Source: Gracilariopsis chorda (taxonomy: Eukaryota > Rhodophyta > Florideophyceae > Gracilariales > Gracilariaceae). From it: a DNA stretch of 64,000 nucleotides. The stretch is taken from positions 107,243 through 171,242 of the forward strand of contig NBIV01000160.1 in assembly GCA_003194525.1 (NCBI GenBank), given 5' to 3'. A model generated the notes under the pieces. It was not told the DNA's origin. It saw only the letters and a program-made list of their open reading frames with translations, and did not search any database. Positions 25,947 to 34,816 of the stretch are shown here, piece after piece (positions within the stretch are counted from its first letter, which is position 1; every line of letters starts with the position of its first letter). Both the position numbers and the translations under genes were made by a program.

Positions 25947-26845
25947 TGCAATCCTCCAGGAGAAAGGCTCAGCGATGCCCTGTGGACTTGATGTTTTTGC
26001 CGCTTTCGCGTGTTTATGATTACTACCGCTATTAGCGCGTGTCTCAGCCCTCAGCGGATCCGCACTGGGCGCCAGGTGCACACCTGTGCATGCGCCGTGT
26101 GCCGCCCAAGGTGTGAGTGGACCACGTGTGACACGGATAGTCAAGAGGAGGTTGGCTCCACGGTGTGGACATTTAGCTAACTTATATTTCTTATTTATTT
26201 TTTATCTACGCTACAGTAGGGAGATTACTACACTATATAGTGGCTCGGCGACCTCGCCCTGACACTGAGTAAACTCCCCCAACCAGGGGTTCTTGGCTCT
26301 AAGTCTTTTCCGCTTTCGCGAGTCTTCTACACTCCTCGGAGGTAAAGCCGCGTTACTAACGGTAGACCTATCCACCCTGCGTCACTAGGAGTATCACCGC
26401 CTTGGGCACTTGTCACTTAATTCACCACCGCCGTGTTCTCGCCCCTGTATAGGGTTTCTTTTGTACCTTTTTCCGTGGTCCCGTTGGCCCACACCCCCGT
26501 CGCCCCCAATCGGGCATCCCCCCGTATTTCCCTTACCCCACTCTCGTGGTTTCTGCCCCTTTGTGTGGTTGCTCGTCACCGCTGACGCGTGTCTCTCGTG
26601 CCGGTATCCCGTGACGTCTTCCCCACTTACGTGCACTCGTACTCCTTGGAAGGGCTGTTTTCCCATTCGTGGTGATCCTAATCCTACCGTTTCAACTCTC
26701 CCCGCTTGGCGTGAGGGTGAGCCTCGGCTTTACAACCCGACTTCGTCGTGCTCATCCGGAGAGGCTCCGTTCGCTGTGTTACCCCATCGAGGGGAAGATT
26801 CCGAACGTCTTCGTGTGTTGTCCCGCTTGCGGGTATTACACTACA
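25947..26845 (+). repeat. 5' LTR (899 bp)
   Basis: Begins TGCAATCCTCC and ends ACTACA. It matches the 3' LTR along its whole length with about a dozen differences by eye, roughly 98-99 percent identity. It contains a CTATATAG core promoter box at 26233-26240. Beyond 26846 the two copies diverge abruptly, which fixes the end. Confidence 0.95.
26233..26240 (+). promoter_or_regulatory. TATA-like box in 5' LTR
   Basis: CTATATAG, about 290 bases into the LTR, conserved at 36991-36998 in the 3' copy. The position is right for the U3 promoter that would drive the gag-pol transcript. The transcription start is inferred to lie some 30 bases downstream. Confidence 0.55.
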
Positions 26846-26848
26846 AAG

Positions 26849-26866
26849 TGGTTTCCCGACCTAGAA
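26849..26866 (+). other. Candidate primer-binding site
   Basis: TGGTTTCCCGACCTAGAA starts three bases after the LTR. TGG is the expected complement of a tRNA CCA end. I cannot assign the tRNA. The region also has partial self-complementarity (TTTCC/CCGA...TCGGAAA), so it may fold. Confidence 0.45.
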
Positions 26867-26921
26867 TCGGAAACGGTTAGGTTTTGTATGACCTCCCCTC
26901 GGAGATTCACTGTCCAAATTT

Positions 26922-29075
26922 TTGGTTTCTTACCACTTCGTGGGAGTTTTTGGTCTACACATGTCTCGGCGACCATCCTCCGCCGAACCCGTTGTCACGC
27001 GGAGTCGTTCCGTCAGTGACGTGGAACAGGCAGAGATCTCGAAGGTCCCCGCTGGCCACCCTCGACGTGCCACTTGGAAAGGCAAGTCGAAGGGCCAAGA
27101 CTCGTCGAGAGCCCAGAAACCCCCGCCTAAGGCGTTGAAGGACGCTCCCAACTCTGGTGTCGACCCGGCTTCTGCCGATGTAGCTGCACCCCGGAGGGGA
27201 GACCCCGATACCGACGCCTCCCTTAGTGTCCAAGCGCAGCTTGAGGAGATGCGTGAAGCACACAATGCCCTCGTGGAGGAGTTTGAAGTCCTGCGTGTCA
27301 GGTTTGATACCTCTTCTATGAAGGATTTGGTTGAGGACATTCGCCTTTTAAGGGCGGATGTCAACACTGTGTTGGAATGTTTTGGTGGTCCTGCCAACTA
27401 TGTTGAGAATGTGGAAACCCGATTTGATCGTGTCAGTGCCCGTCTGAGGACGTTGGAGCAAACTATCTTGATGGATGACAACGTCCCGGGTGAAGCCGCT
27501 GCTGTCTCGCAAAAAGCGAAGCGCGAAAAGAAAGATTCTACCCGCCGCACTCGTAAGAAGCAGCCCAAGCACGATCCCGACTCGTCGGATTCCTCCCTGT
27601 CTTCACAGGATTCTCCCCATTCAGATGGTTCGGTGTCGTCGGATTCTTCGTCGGACGATGATCGTCGCCGACGCCAGTCCCATTCTAAACGGTCTGCTTC
27701 CACCCAAGGTGTGATTCGCCCCCGGAGGAAGGGAAGGAAACACTTAGGATTGAGGGAACTCAAATGTACTAATCCCCTCTACAAGAGGTTGGTATCGTAC
27801 CGATATTATCGGCTTGAGGACTCCTCATTGGATCGTACACCCCGTGGTACGGGTAAGGTGAAGGACTGCATAAAGCGTATGCAGCTTTCCCTTCGTAACC
27901 AGTCCTTTTCTGGAGAGGATCCAATATTGGTGTTAGACTTCCTCGGAAGATTCGTTTCCGAAGCGGACATACTTGGTATGAACGAAGGACAGGCGTTTAT
28001 TGCCCTACCGTACTTTCTGCGTGGCCTCGCTGAGGATCAATACAACTCTGTAAGAGGTTCTTCCCGAGCCTCCGAAGGAGGTGTAACGTGCTGGCCGGAA
28101 GCGGTTCAGTACCTCTTGCGATCCTACGCGACGAACAATGCTATTCAAGCGGCTATTCTTGCTTTACGCGATACCCGCCAGAAATCTGGAGAGACGGAAA
28201 CCGAATTCTCGGTACGCCTCAATAAGGCTTTCCACAGGTGTGGCAATGTTTACTCGTCGGGAGAGCGCTGCACCATGTACATCGATGGATTGGATCCGGC
28301 AATCCGTACGCTGGTGGCCCGATATCGGGAGGATCGTCGTAACACCACCTACCTGGAGTTGATTCAACACGCGCAAGCGGAAGGTGATGCACTTCGAGCT
28401 CGTATCCCTGCATCGAAGTCTCGTCCCGCCAAGGCGTTGATGATGGAAGCCAGTTCACCATCTTTATCGCTAGCAGCGAGTGGACGCCCTTCAAGGGACT
28501 ACGATAACGTTTACCTCACTCAGGCCGGCGCTCAGTCTATTCCGACCACGGAACTGCCGTCCACGACGGATGCGTCCTACGACACAGCTCAGGAGAATTC
28601 CCTGCTGTATGTTGACGGACCCCGTGTTCACGGACCTCGCATCCCCTATTCGAATGGTGCCCTCCGGCAGAGTCGTCCAGGATGGAAGGATACCCGCCCA
28701 GCGGTGAGACACACGGATGCTCGTTCCGGTCAGGCGCCCCCACGCTCGGGAGTCGTATGCCACATATGTTACGAACACGGTCACATTTCACCGGACTGCA
28801 TCCTCACTTTGAGAGAAGTAACCCGAGTGATCGGTAACTATGAAGCCCTTACTCCAGCAGAGAAGCAGACCGTTCCGATTGCCTCATACTTACGAGCGAA
28901 GACGGACTTCCCCCGGAATATCCCGGATACGAACCCGCGACACGCGTTGCTTTCCCCTGCTGAGCAGGTCACTAACCCCCGTCTTGTTCGACAAGACAAC
29001 CTCGCTAGCGCTCCACTGCTAGTGGTTCAGGATTCTGAGACCCCGCCTCAGGCGGAACGGGCTCAGGAAAACTGA
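26922..29075 (+). CDS. gag: Gag polyprotein with zinc knuckle
   Basis: 717 codons from the first ATG; the Met at 26961 (MSRRPSSAEP) is an equally good start. The order is a basic Ser/Pro-rich start, a coiled-coil stretch (QLEEMREAHNALVEEFEVLR onward, about residues 105-185), a Ser/Asp/Lys-rich low-complexity linker, a capsid-like helical region (about residues 310-510, with GEDPILVLDFLGRF and ALPYFLRGLAEDQY), and a CCHC zinc knuckle CHICYEHGHISPDC at about residue 613 (28758-28799). Gag forms the particle that packages element RNA. It ends in TGA, overlapping the pol frame, and a frameshift signal lies at the stop. The roughly 300-residue N-terminal extension before the capsid is longer than in many chromoviruses. 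Confidence 0.92.
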   Translation: MVSYHFVGVFGLHMSRRPSSAEPVVTRSRSVSDVEQAEISKVPAGHPRRATWKGKSKGQDSSRAQKPPPKALKDAPNSGVDPASADVAAPRRGDPDTDASLSVQAQLEEMREAHNALVEEFEVLRVRFDTSSMKDLVEDIRLLRADVNTVLECFGGPANYVENVETRFDRVSARLRTLEQTILMDDNVPGEAAAVSQKAKREKKDSTRRTRKKQPKHDPDSSDSSLSSQDSPHSDGSVSSDSSSDDDRRRRQSHSKRSASTQGVIRPRRKGRKHLGLRELKCTNPLYKRLVSYRYYRLEDSSLDRTPRGTGKVKDCIKRMQLSLRNQSFSGEDPILVLDFLGRFVSEADILGMNEGQAFIALPYFLRGLAEDQYNSVRGSSRASEGGVTCWPEAVQYLLRSYATNNAIQAAILALRDTRQKSGETETEFSVRLNKAFHRCGNVYSSGERCTMYIDGLDPAIRTLVARYREDRRNTTYLELIQHAQAEGDALRARIPASKSRPAKALMMEASSPSLSLAASGRPSRDYDNVYLTQAGAQSIPTTELPSTTDASYDTAQENSLLYVDGPRVHGPRIPYSNGALRQSRPGWKDTRPAVRHTDARSGQAPPRSGVVCHICYEHGHISPDCILTLREVTRVIGNYEALTPAEKQTVPIASYLRAKTDFPRNIPDTNPRHALLSPAEQVTNPRLVRQDNLASAPLLVVQDSETPPQAERAQEN
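28758..28799 (+). other. CCHC zinc knuckle coding segment
   Basis: Encodes C-x2-C-x4-H-x4-C, the single nucleocapsid zinc knuckle of gag that binds the element RNA. Only one copy is present. Confidence 0.9.
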
Positions 29076-29130
29076 TTTCGGGAGTCTCCCCTACGGGAGA
29101 GGCGCCCTCAGAGTTGAGGTTGAAGGCGCC
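29066..29130 (+). promoter_or_regulatory. Probable -1 ribosomal frameshift signal
   Basis: Pol lies in the -1 frame relative to gag, and its frame is open only from 29039. GGAAAAC at 29066-29072, read G-GAA-AAC in the gag frame, directly precedes the gag TGA. Twelve bases later is a perfect 6-bp hairpin (TCTCCC-ctac-GGGAGA, 29085-29100). A second stem closed by GGCGCC (29101-29106 with 29125-29130) and containing CTCA...TGAG follows. Slippery heptamer, spacer and stem is the standard layout. The first half of the heptamer is non-canonical because GGA is not three identical bases. Confidence 0.6.
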
Positions 29131-32100
29131 CGAGGCGTCACTGCCTCGCTCCCCGGTCAAAATCCTTACTAGGAAACAGGCCGTCTCAGACGTGAACTCT
29201 GAACACTTTGGTGTTCTGCGTCCACCGTGGAAACGTGTTCGAAACAACCGGTTCCCGGACAGAGTTTTGGTAATGGCCAAGAGAAACTACAAGGTATATG
29301 CTGACCTTGGCCTTTCCACCCAGTTTATGGTGCGAGTTCTCACTGTTTTGGACACAGGTGCAGGCCCGAACTTCATCGTTGAGTCCCTCCTGCCACCGTC
29401 ATTGCAGTCTCAGATCCGCCATGGCGTGATACCGGATGTCGCGGATGCGAATGATAACCCGTTATCAACGGTTGGGACAATCGACCTGGTCGTGCGCCTT
29501 GGCTCCTTTCTTGTGAAACTCAACTTTATTGTTTGTCGGAAACTTGCCGCCCCTTTGATCTTGGGATGCGACTTCTGTGACAGATTCGTCGATGCCATCA
29601 GGCCCCGTCTAAGACGTGTGGAAATGGAAGACGGCTCCTCCGTTTCGATCGTACGTCGTCCTCTACGACGTGCCTCGAAGAAGCACGTTCCATTAACTGC
29701 TGCGCAGGAACCCCCACCGGCATCCCGGGACTCTACAAAGCTCCGCGTTGCCGCGTCTGTCCAACTTCCACCGGAATCCCAAGTTTGGGTACGAGTCACT
29801 TCCCGTCAACACGGTTTACGAGTAATTCAACCCCTTTCATCCCTATATGATAGGTATCAACTCGCCGTGGCGAATGGAGTAGCTCAAATTGAGCCCGACA
29901 AACCGTTAAACGTGTTGGTCGCCAATCTAGGCCCTACACCCCAGTCACTGGTGAAAAACCAAGTCATTGGCTCGGTAATGCCCCACCCCACCTCGATGGT
30001 TCCCACGAGAATGACCGCCGCCGATGTCCTCGTTCTCGTTCACTCTACGGAGGGGGAGGACACTGCCGTCCAAATGCCGAAATGCTCGGATGCTAAGCCC
30101 GTTCCAACGAGTTACGACCGGATTGATCCCGTGAAAGAACTCGAGGAACTCGACCTCGGTCATGTGCCGGAGTCGCACCGTGAACGTCTCCGTGAGATGC
30201 TACGGGATTTCACCACAATGTGGGATGGCTCCTTAGGGGAGATTGCCACAACGAAACACCGGATTGACTTGCTACCTGATACCAGGCCGATCGCTCAGCA
30301 CCCCTATAGGGCAGGCCCTAAAGCTCGAGAAGAGGAAGAATTCCAAGTGGAAAAGATGCTCCGAGCTGGAGTAATTGAACCGGCTCAGTCGCCGTGGGCA
30401 TCTCCAGTGGTACTGGCTCCGAAACCAGATGGATCCTGGCGCTTTTGCATCGACTACCGTCGACTGAACGCCGTAACCATCAAGGATGTGTACCCGATCC
30501 CACGAATGGATGAATACATCGATTCACTCGGAAGTGCTACCGTTTTCACGGCTCTAGACGCCAATTGGGGATACTGGCAGGTGCCCGTCAGGAAACAGGA
30601 CCACGACAAGACTGCTTTTGTCTGTCACTCCGGACTCTACCGTTTCAAACGGATGCCTTTTGGTTTGACCAATGCTCCCGCTACTTTCCAGCGTGCTATC
30701 GACATACTACTTGCTCGCTTCAAATGGCGTACATGCCTCGTCTACCTGGACGATATCATAGTATTCTCAGATAATCTGGATGACCACCTCACACACGTGA
30801 GAGATATCATGACCACGCTACGTGAGGCTGGAGTTACTCTCAAGTTGAGGAAATGTGAGTTCTTTACAGATACAGTGAAGTATCTGGGCCACATAATCCG
30901 CCCTGGGCGTGTGATGATCGAGGAAGCTCGAGTTAAGTCGCTCCGTCAAGCGAAGGAACCCGCCACTCAAACGGAACTACGCTCCTTTCTAGGATTAGTC
31001 AACGTCTATCGACGGTCTATCCCGAATTGTGCGGACATCTCAGCACCCTTGAACGCGCTCTTGCGGAAAGGCCAACCACCGAAATTGGAACCTTTTACGT
31101 CTGTCGAGACGAATGCGTTTAACTCCCTCAAGGAGGCTGTAACATCAGCACCGATCTTATCGTTACCGAAACCCGGACTACCGTTTACCGTAGACACGGA
31201 TGCTAGTGACTACCAAGTAGGTTGCGCTCTCTTTCAGACAACTCCGGAAGGAGAACGAACCCCTATTGGGTACTGGTCACGCTCACTGAATGTTCACGAG
31301 CGGAATTACTCCGTCTCGGAGAAAGAGTGTCTTGCAGTCGTGTGGGCACTCTCCACTCTCCGCCCCTATCTTATGGGTGTGCACTTCACCGCGTACACGG
31401 ATCACTCGTCATTACGATGGCTCATGACAGTCTCTGAACCGTCAGGCCGCTTAATGCGCTGGAGACTCCGCCTTGCGGAATTCGACTTCGAGGTGATCTA
31501 CAAGAAGGGCACAAAGAACGCTCAGGCGGACGCGCTGTCGCGTTTACCCACGGATGGTGAAACTCTACCCGCTGGGGACGAGGACATTCCTTGCTTCGTC
31601 GTCGACGGTCGAGAACCGGAGGCCCCGGACCGTGAACCCGATAACTCGGATGAAGAACCGGAATCGGATGATGAACTGGACGCACTACTCGTCTCGGACG
31701 ATGCTCAGAAACCCCCACCGGGTAATTTCGTGCCAATACCCCCGGAGGAGATGGTCAGAGAACAACAAGGTGATCCCTTCTGTACTCAGATTCGCGCCCG
31801 ACTTAATGGCGGTGCGCAACTCCCTTTCGAGGTGATTGATGTTGGATACCTCGTCAGGACGGTTCAAACAACCCCACAAGTAGTGGTACCGCATACTCTA
31901 CAATCTAGAGTGTTGCACTTGTCGCACTACGCGAAACTTGGTGGACACGCCGGTGGACGGAAACTTTACCTCACGTTGCGACGGAGTTATTATTGGCCAG
32001 CCATGGCTGTGGACTGCTACGCGACTGTGCGGTCATGCACGGAGTGTGCCAAAAACCGGGTCAAACTCCGGAAGCACTCAACGAAGTTGAAGTTATTTCC

Positions 32101-34627
32101 AGCACGGGCCCCTCTCGAGTTTGTCGCAATTGACCTCTTGGGACCGCTGCTCACCACAAAGCGTGGACATAAGTTTTTACTCGTTATCACGGATCGTTTC
32201 TCCAAGTTGGTTCGCACCGTACCTTTACGGAAGATATCCGCTTTCGCGGTGGCGCAAGCCTTCGTCACCCATTGGGTATTTGTCTACGGACCACCGGTTA
32301 ACATTCAATCCGATAACGGAAAGCAATTCGCATCGCGATTCTTCGAAGATGTGTGTCGGATTCTCGATATCAAGAATCTGTTCACAACGACCTACCACCC
32401 CCAGTGTAATGGGCAAGTCGAGCGGTTTAACCGAACGCTGTTAGCCTCTCTCCGTTCTTACGTTGCTGATCACCCCAAAACATGGGACTTGTACACTGAC
32501 GCCTTGACGTTTGCGTATAACACACAGGTACACCGTACAACGGGTTTGACTCCATTTGAATTGGTACTTTCGCGTCATCCGCCCGCCGTAGCGTTGGAAC
32601 CCCAGCCTACGCTGGCAAACTTCCCTTCCGTAAAGGATTATCGCCAACGATGGAAAGCGTGGCTTACGAAGTTAATCCCGGTCGCCCGGAGCTCTATGGC
32701 TCGAGCACAGGCCGCGTACAAGCGTGATTTTGACTCTCGTGTACGAGGTACAGCACCGCCAATTAAGGAGGGTGACTACGTCTTCGTCCGTAAGGAGCAC
32801 TGGAACCCTGATAAGGAGAAACGGCATAAGCTCTCACCCGTCGCGAACGGTCCCTACAAGGTCATATCAGTGGATAACGACACCTTAGTGGTGGAAATGA
32901 ACGACCCTCAGGAGCGGATTTCCCGCGATCGCGTTGTTATGGCACCGCCACCATTCGTAGAGGTTGCTTACCAAGATGAGAACAAACACACCCCAGCGGA
33001 ACAACCTACATCTGTGGTTAACAGGCCTTCTGTGTTGCCACACCCTTCAAGGGGACTCTCAGATATACCGTCCTTATCGGACGCAGGCCCGAATGGCCTT
33101 TCTTCTCTAACGCCACCGCGCGGTGTCTATCCCCGCAGTTTGGGTGCTTCTACCACTCCCCATGCCGCTCCGTCTAAGGAGGGGGAGGAGTATCCTAACT
33201 CTCGTCGAGAGACTGAAACCGATTCGTCGCGTCATGACAACCGTGGTGCACGGACCTCCGGACACATCGAAAAGGATAATAGTGGACCGAGAGTTCCGTC
33301 TACTGACGTGCCATCTTCGCAATTGCACGCTACAGCTACTGCTGAACCCTCTCGAGGAAGTTCTACCGCATCTGCGCCAGATCGCACACCCCACCAGGAT
33401 TCTAGTGGTCAAGATGCACCACACAGTGGGAAGTCCCTCGCCAAAGTGAAATCATCGCAGGAAACTATTCGCGTTCGCGATACTGAACCGGCTGTGCCGT
33501 CGAGCGTTGATCCGCATTCCGTGGGTCACGGTTCGTTAACAACAGCTACGCTGGATAATGCAGAGCAGGCCCTCGCGGGATCCTCTGAGCCGACTACACC
33601 GGACGTGGTAACTTCTACTGCATGGCAGAACACACCAGCCAGGGCGGGCAAGCACACCGTACAGGACGGAAAGAAAACGACCAGCAAGCTGGATTCTGGT
33701 TTAGGACCATCGCGCAGTAGCGAACTCGCCCCGAGTGTCTCGGTTGATCCGGACAGTGTCACCGAGGTCGCACAGGTCACTCCGGAAGGAAAGCACGTCA
33801 AAGACGGAAATAATTCGTCGCCGAGGCGAGCCAACACACCGGCAGCACCGTTGCAACCGCCCTCACGTGAGGAGGCGGAACGCGACACGGCGCGGACAAC
33901 CCTCGACCATCCGTTGCAAACGGCACGTGACCGCCACACCGTACGGACGGCAATGGCACCAGTCACCGCCCGAGGCGAGCCGACGCGTACTGTACGACGC
34001 ACCGTGGTGCAACCGACTTCGCCGTCTGGAGCACCCCCGTCAAGACGGATATCTACACCCAAACCTGTGGTTCGCGACCCAGATGCTCATCTTTCAGATG
34101 CGTTAGAAGCCCCTCAAAAGGTATGGTCAATAGACGCCCCCTCAAGGAGCGAAGAAACCGCGAAGCGGGATACTTTAACCCACAGCAAGGGTCCCGATAC
34201 GCACCATCAAGTGTTCGACGCAACCGGCCGTGCCGAGGGTCTCCAGACCCGCGAAACGGATGAACCTACCCGGAAACCGGTTAATGACCCCTCAAAGGGC
34301 ATGGACAGGCAGTACCAAGCCATGCCCCTTCCGGGGAAGACTGTCCAACACCCACCAGTGGTGGTAGAGCCTGCCGTGCAGGACGCGATAATGCGAACAC
34401 GGCGAGGCCGGGAAGTCTACAAGCAGGAGTTTGTTATTGACCATATTGTGGAATATTCTTACCATCCAGATGGGTACATCCAGTACCGCGTACGCTGGTA
34501 CGGTTTCGGGCCCGAATATGATTCGGATGAGCCGATAGAGCACCTCTCACGTTCGAAAATGGTGTCATATCATCGCAGAACGCGAACGGGAATCCCGGCA
34601 TCGGTGATAAACGCCCAACTGGGATAA
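29072..34627 (+). CDS. pol: Pol polyprotein: PR-RT-RNase H-integrase-chromodomain
   Basis: The frame is open to 34627. It has no ATG near its start and is probably entered by -1 frameshift from gag. Counting from the Leu codon at 29114: protease DTGA (80-83) and ILGCDF (about 149); RT with GSWRFCIDYRRLN, FGLTNAPATFQ and YLDD (544-547); RNase H DTDASDY (D696) and YTDHSSL (D763); integrase zinc region with CTEC (975-978). The integrase catalytic triad is D1007, D1067 and E1103 with DD35E spacing, followed by GPY at 1246-1248. About 480 Ser/Thr/Pro/Asp-rich disordered residues come next, then a C-terminal chromodomain (about 1772-1820). All catalytic residues are intact. It copies element RNA into DNA and integrates it; the chromodomain should steer integration to modified histones. 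Confidence 0.95.
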   Translation: MISGVSPTGEAPSELRLKAPEASLPRSPVKILTRKQAVSDVNSEHFGVLRPPWKRVRNNRFPDRVLVMAKRNYKVYADLGLSTQFMVRVLTVLDTGAGPNFIVESLLPPSLQSQIRHGVIPDVADANDNPLSTVGTIDLVVRLGSFLVKLNFIVCRKLAAPLILGCDFCDRFVDAIRPRLRRVEMEDGSSVSIVRRPLRRASKKHVPLTAAQEPPPASRDSTKLRVAASVQLPPESQVWVRVTSRQHGLRVIQPLSSLYDRYQLAVANGVAQIEPDKPLNVLVANLGPTPQSLVKNQVIGSVMPHPTSMVPTRMTAADVLVLVHSTEGEDTAVQMPKCSDAKPVPTSYDRIDPVKELEELDLGHVPESHRERLREMLRDFTTMWDGSLGEIATTKHRIDLLPDTRPIAQHPYRAGPKAREEEEFQVEKMLRAGVIEPAQSPWASPVVLAPKPDGSWRFCIDYRRLNAVTIKDVYPIPRMDEYIDSLGSATVFTALDANWGYWQVPVRKQDHDKTAFVCHSGLYRFKRMPFGLTNAPATFQRAIDILLARFKWRTCLVYLDDIIVFSDNLDDHLTHVRDIMTTLREAGVTLKLRKCEFFTDTVKYLGHIIRPGRVMIEEARVKSLRQAKEPATQTELRSFLGLVNVYRRSIPNCADISAPLNALLRKGQPPKLEPFTSVETNAFNSLKEAVTSAPILSLPKPGLPFTVDTDASDYQVGCALFQTTPEGERTPIGYWSRSLNVHERNYSVSEKECLAVVWALSTLRPYLMGVHFTAYTDHSSLRWLMTVSEPSGRLMRWRLRLAEFDFEVIYKKGTKNAQADALSRLPTDGETLPAGDEDIPCFVVDGREPEAPDREPDNSDEEPESDDELDALLVSDDAQKPPPGNFVPIPPEEMVREQQGDPFCTQIRARLNGGAQLPFEVIDVGYLVRTVQTTPQVVVPHTLQSRVLHLSHYAKLGGHAGGRKLYLTLRRSYYWPAMAVDCYATVRSCTECAKNRVKLRKHSTKLKLFPARAPLEFVAIDLLGPLLTTKRGHKFLLVITDRFSKLVRTVPLRKISAFAVAQAFVTHWVFVYGPPVNIQSDNGKQFASRFFEDVCRILDIKNLFTTTYHPQCNGQVERFNRTLLASLRSYVADHPKTWDLYTDALTFAYNTQVHRTTGLTPFELVLSRHPPAVALEPQPTLANFPSVKDYRQRWKAWLTKLIPVARSSMARAQAAYKRDFDSRVRGTAPPIKEGDYVFVRKEHWNPDKEKRHKLSPVANGPYKVISVDNDTLVVEMNDPQERISRDRVVMAPPPFVEVAYQDENKHTPAEQPTSVVNRPSVLPHPSRGLSDIPSLSDAGPNGLSSLTPPRGVYPRSLGASTTPHAAPSKEGEEYPNSRRETETDSSRHDNRGARTSGHIEKDNSGPRVPSTDVPSSQLHATATAEPSRGSSTASAPDRTPHQDSSGQDAPHSGKSLAKVKSSQETIRVRDTEPAVPSSVDPHSVGHGSLTTATLDNAEQALAGSSEPTTPDVVTSTAWQNTPARAGKHTVQDGKKTTSKLDSGLGPSRSSELAPSVSVDPDSVTEVAQVTPEGKHVKDGNNSSPRRANTPAAPLQPPSREEAERDTARTTLDHPLQTARDRHTVRTAMAPVTARGEPTRTVRRTVVQPTSPSGAPPSRRISTPKPVVRDPDAHLSDALEAPQKVWSIDAPSRSEETAKRDTLTHSKGPDTHHQVFDATGRAEGLQTRETDEPTRKPVNDPSKGMDRQYQAMPLPGKTVQHPPVVVEPAVQDAIMRTRRGREVYKQEFVIDHIVEYSYHPDGYIQYRVRWYGFGPEYDSDEPIEHLSRSKMVSYHRRTRTGIPASVINAQLG
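34428..34570 (+). other. Chromodomain coding segment of pol
   Basis: Encodes EFVIDHIVEY, QYRVRWYGFGPEY and DEPIEHL, the beta-strands and start of the C-terminal helix of a chromodomain. The three aromatic-cage positions can be read as F, W and F, which fits methyl-lysine binding. The usual Trp of the TWEP motif is Asp (DSDEP). Chromodomains at the integrase end define chromoviruses. Confidence 0.8.
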
Positions 34628-34640
34628 GCAAGCCACTGCG

Positions 34641-34712
34641 GTGGAAGGAAGGAAATGAAGGATCGAGTTGTGGTATGGAAAGGAAGAAAGGAAAGGAAAG
34701 AAGAAGGAACAC
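34641..34712 (+). other. Long purine-rich tract between convergent ORFs
   Basis: Between the pol stop and the end of the antisense ORF the plus strand is almost all purine (GGTGGAAGGAAGGAAATGAA, later AAGGAAGAAAGGAAAGGAAA). The composition is that of a polypurine tract, which retroelements use to prime plus-strand DNA. Here it lies about 2 kb inside the element. It could be a second, internal priming site or a 3' signal for either convergent transcript. Confidence 0.4.
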
Positions 34713-34816
34713 AAGTCAACTTGGATTTTATTCGATACGATCGATGGAACACCGACTAGTCGGAGGACTACACTACGTCACAAGGTTGCACCCCCATGGT
34801 GAGGGAACACGCCCCC

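Noticed and set aside
33526-34062. 178-codon minus-strand frame in pol
   Set aside because: Shadow of the pol linker; the real antisense gene is the one at 34817-36664.
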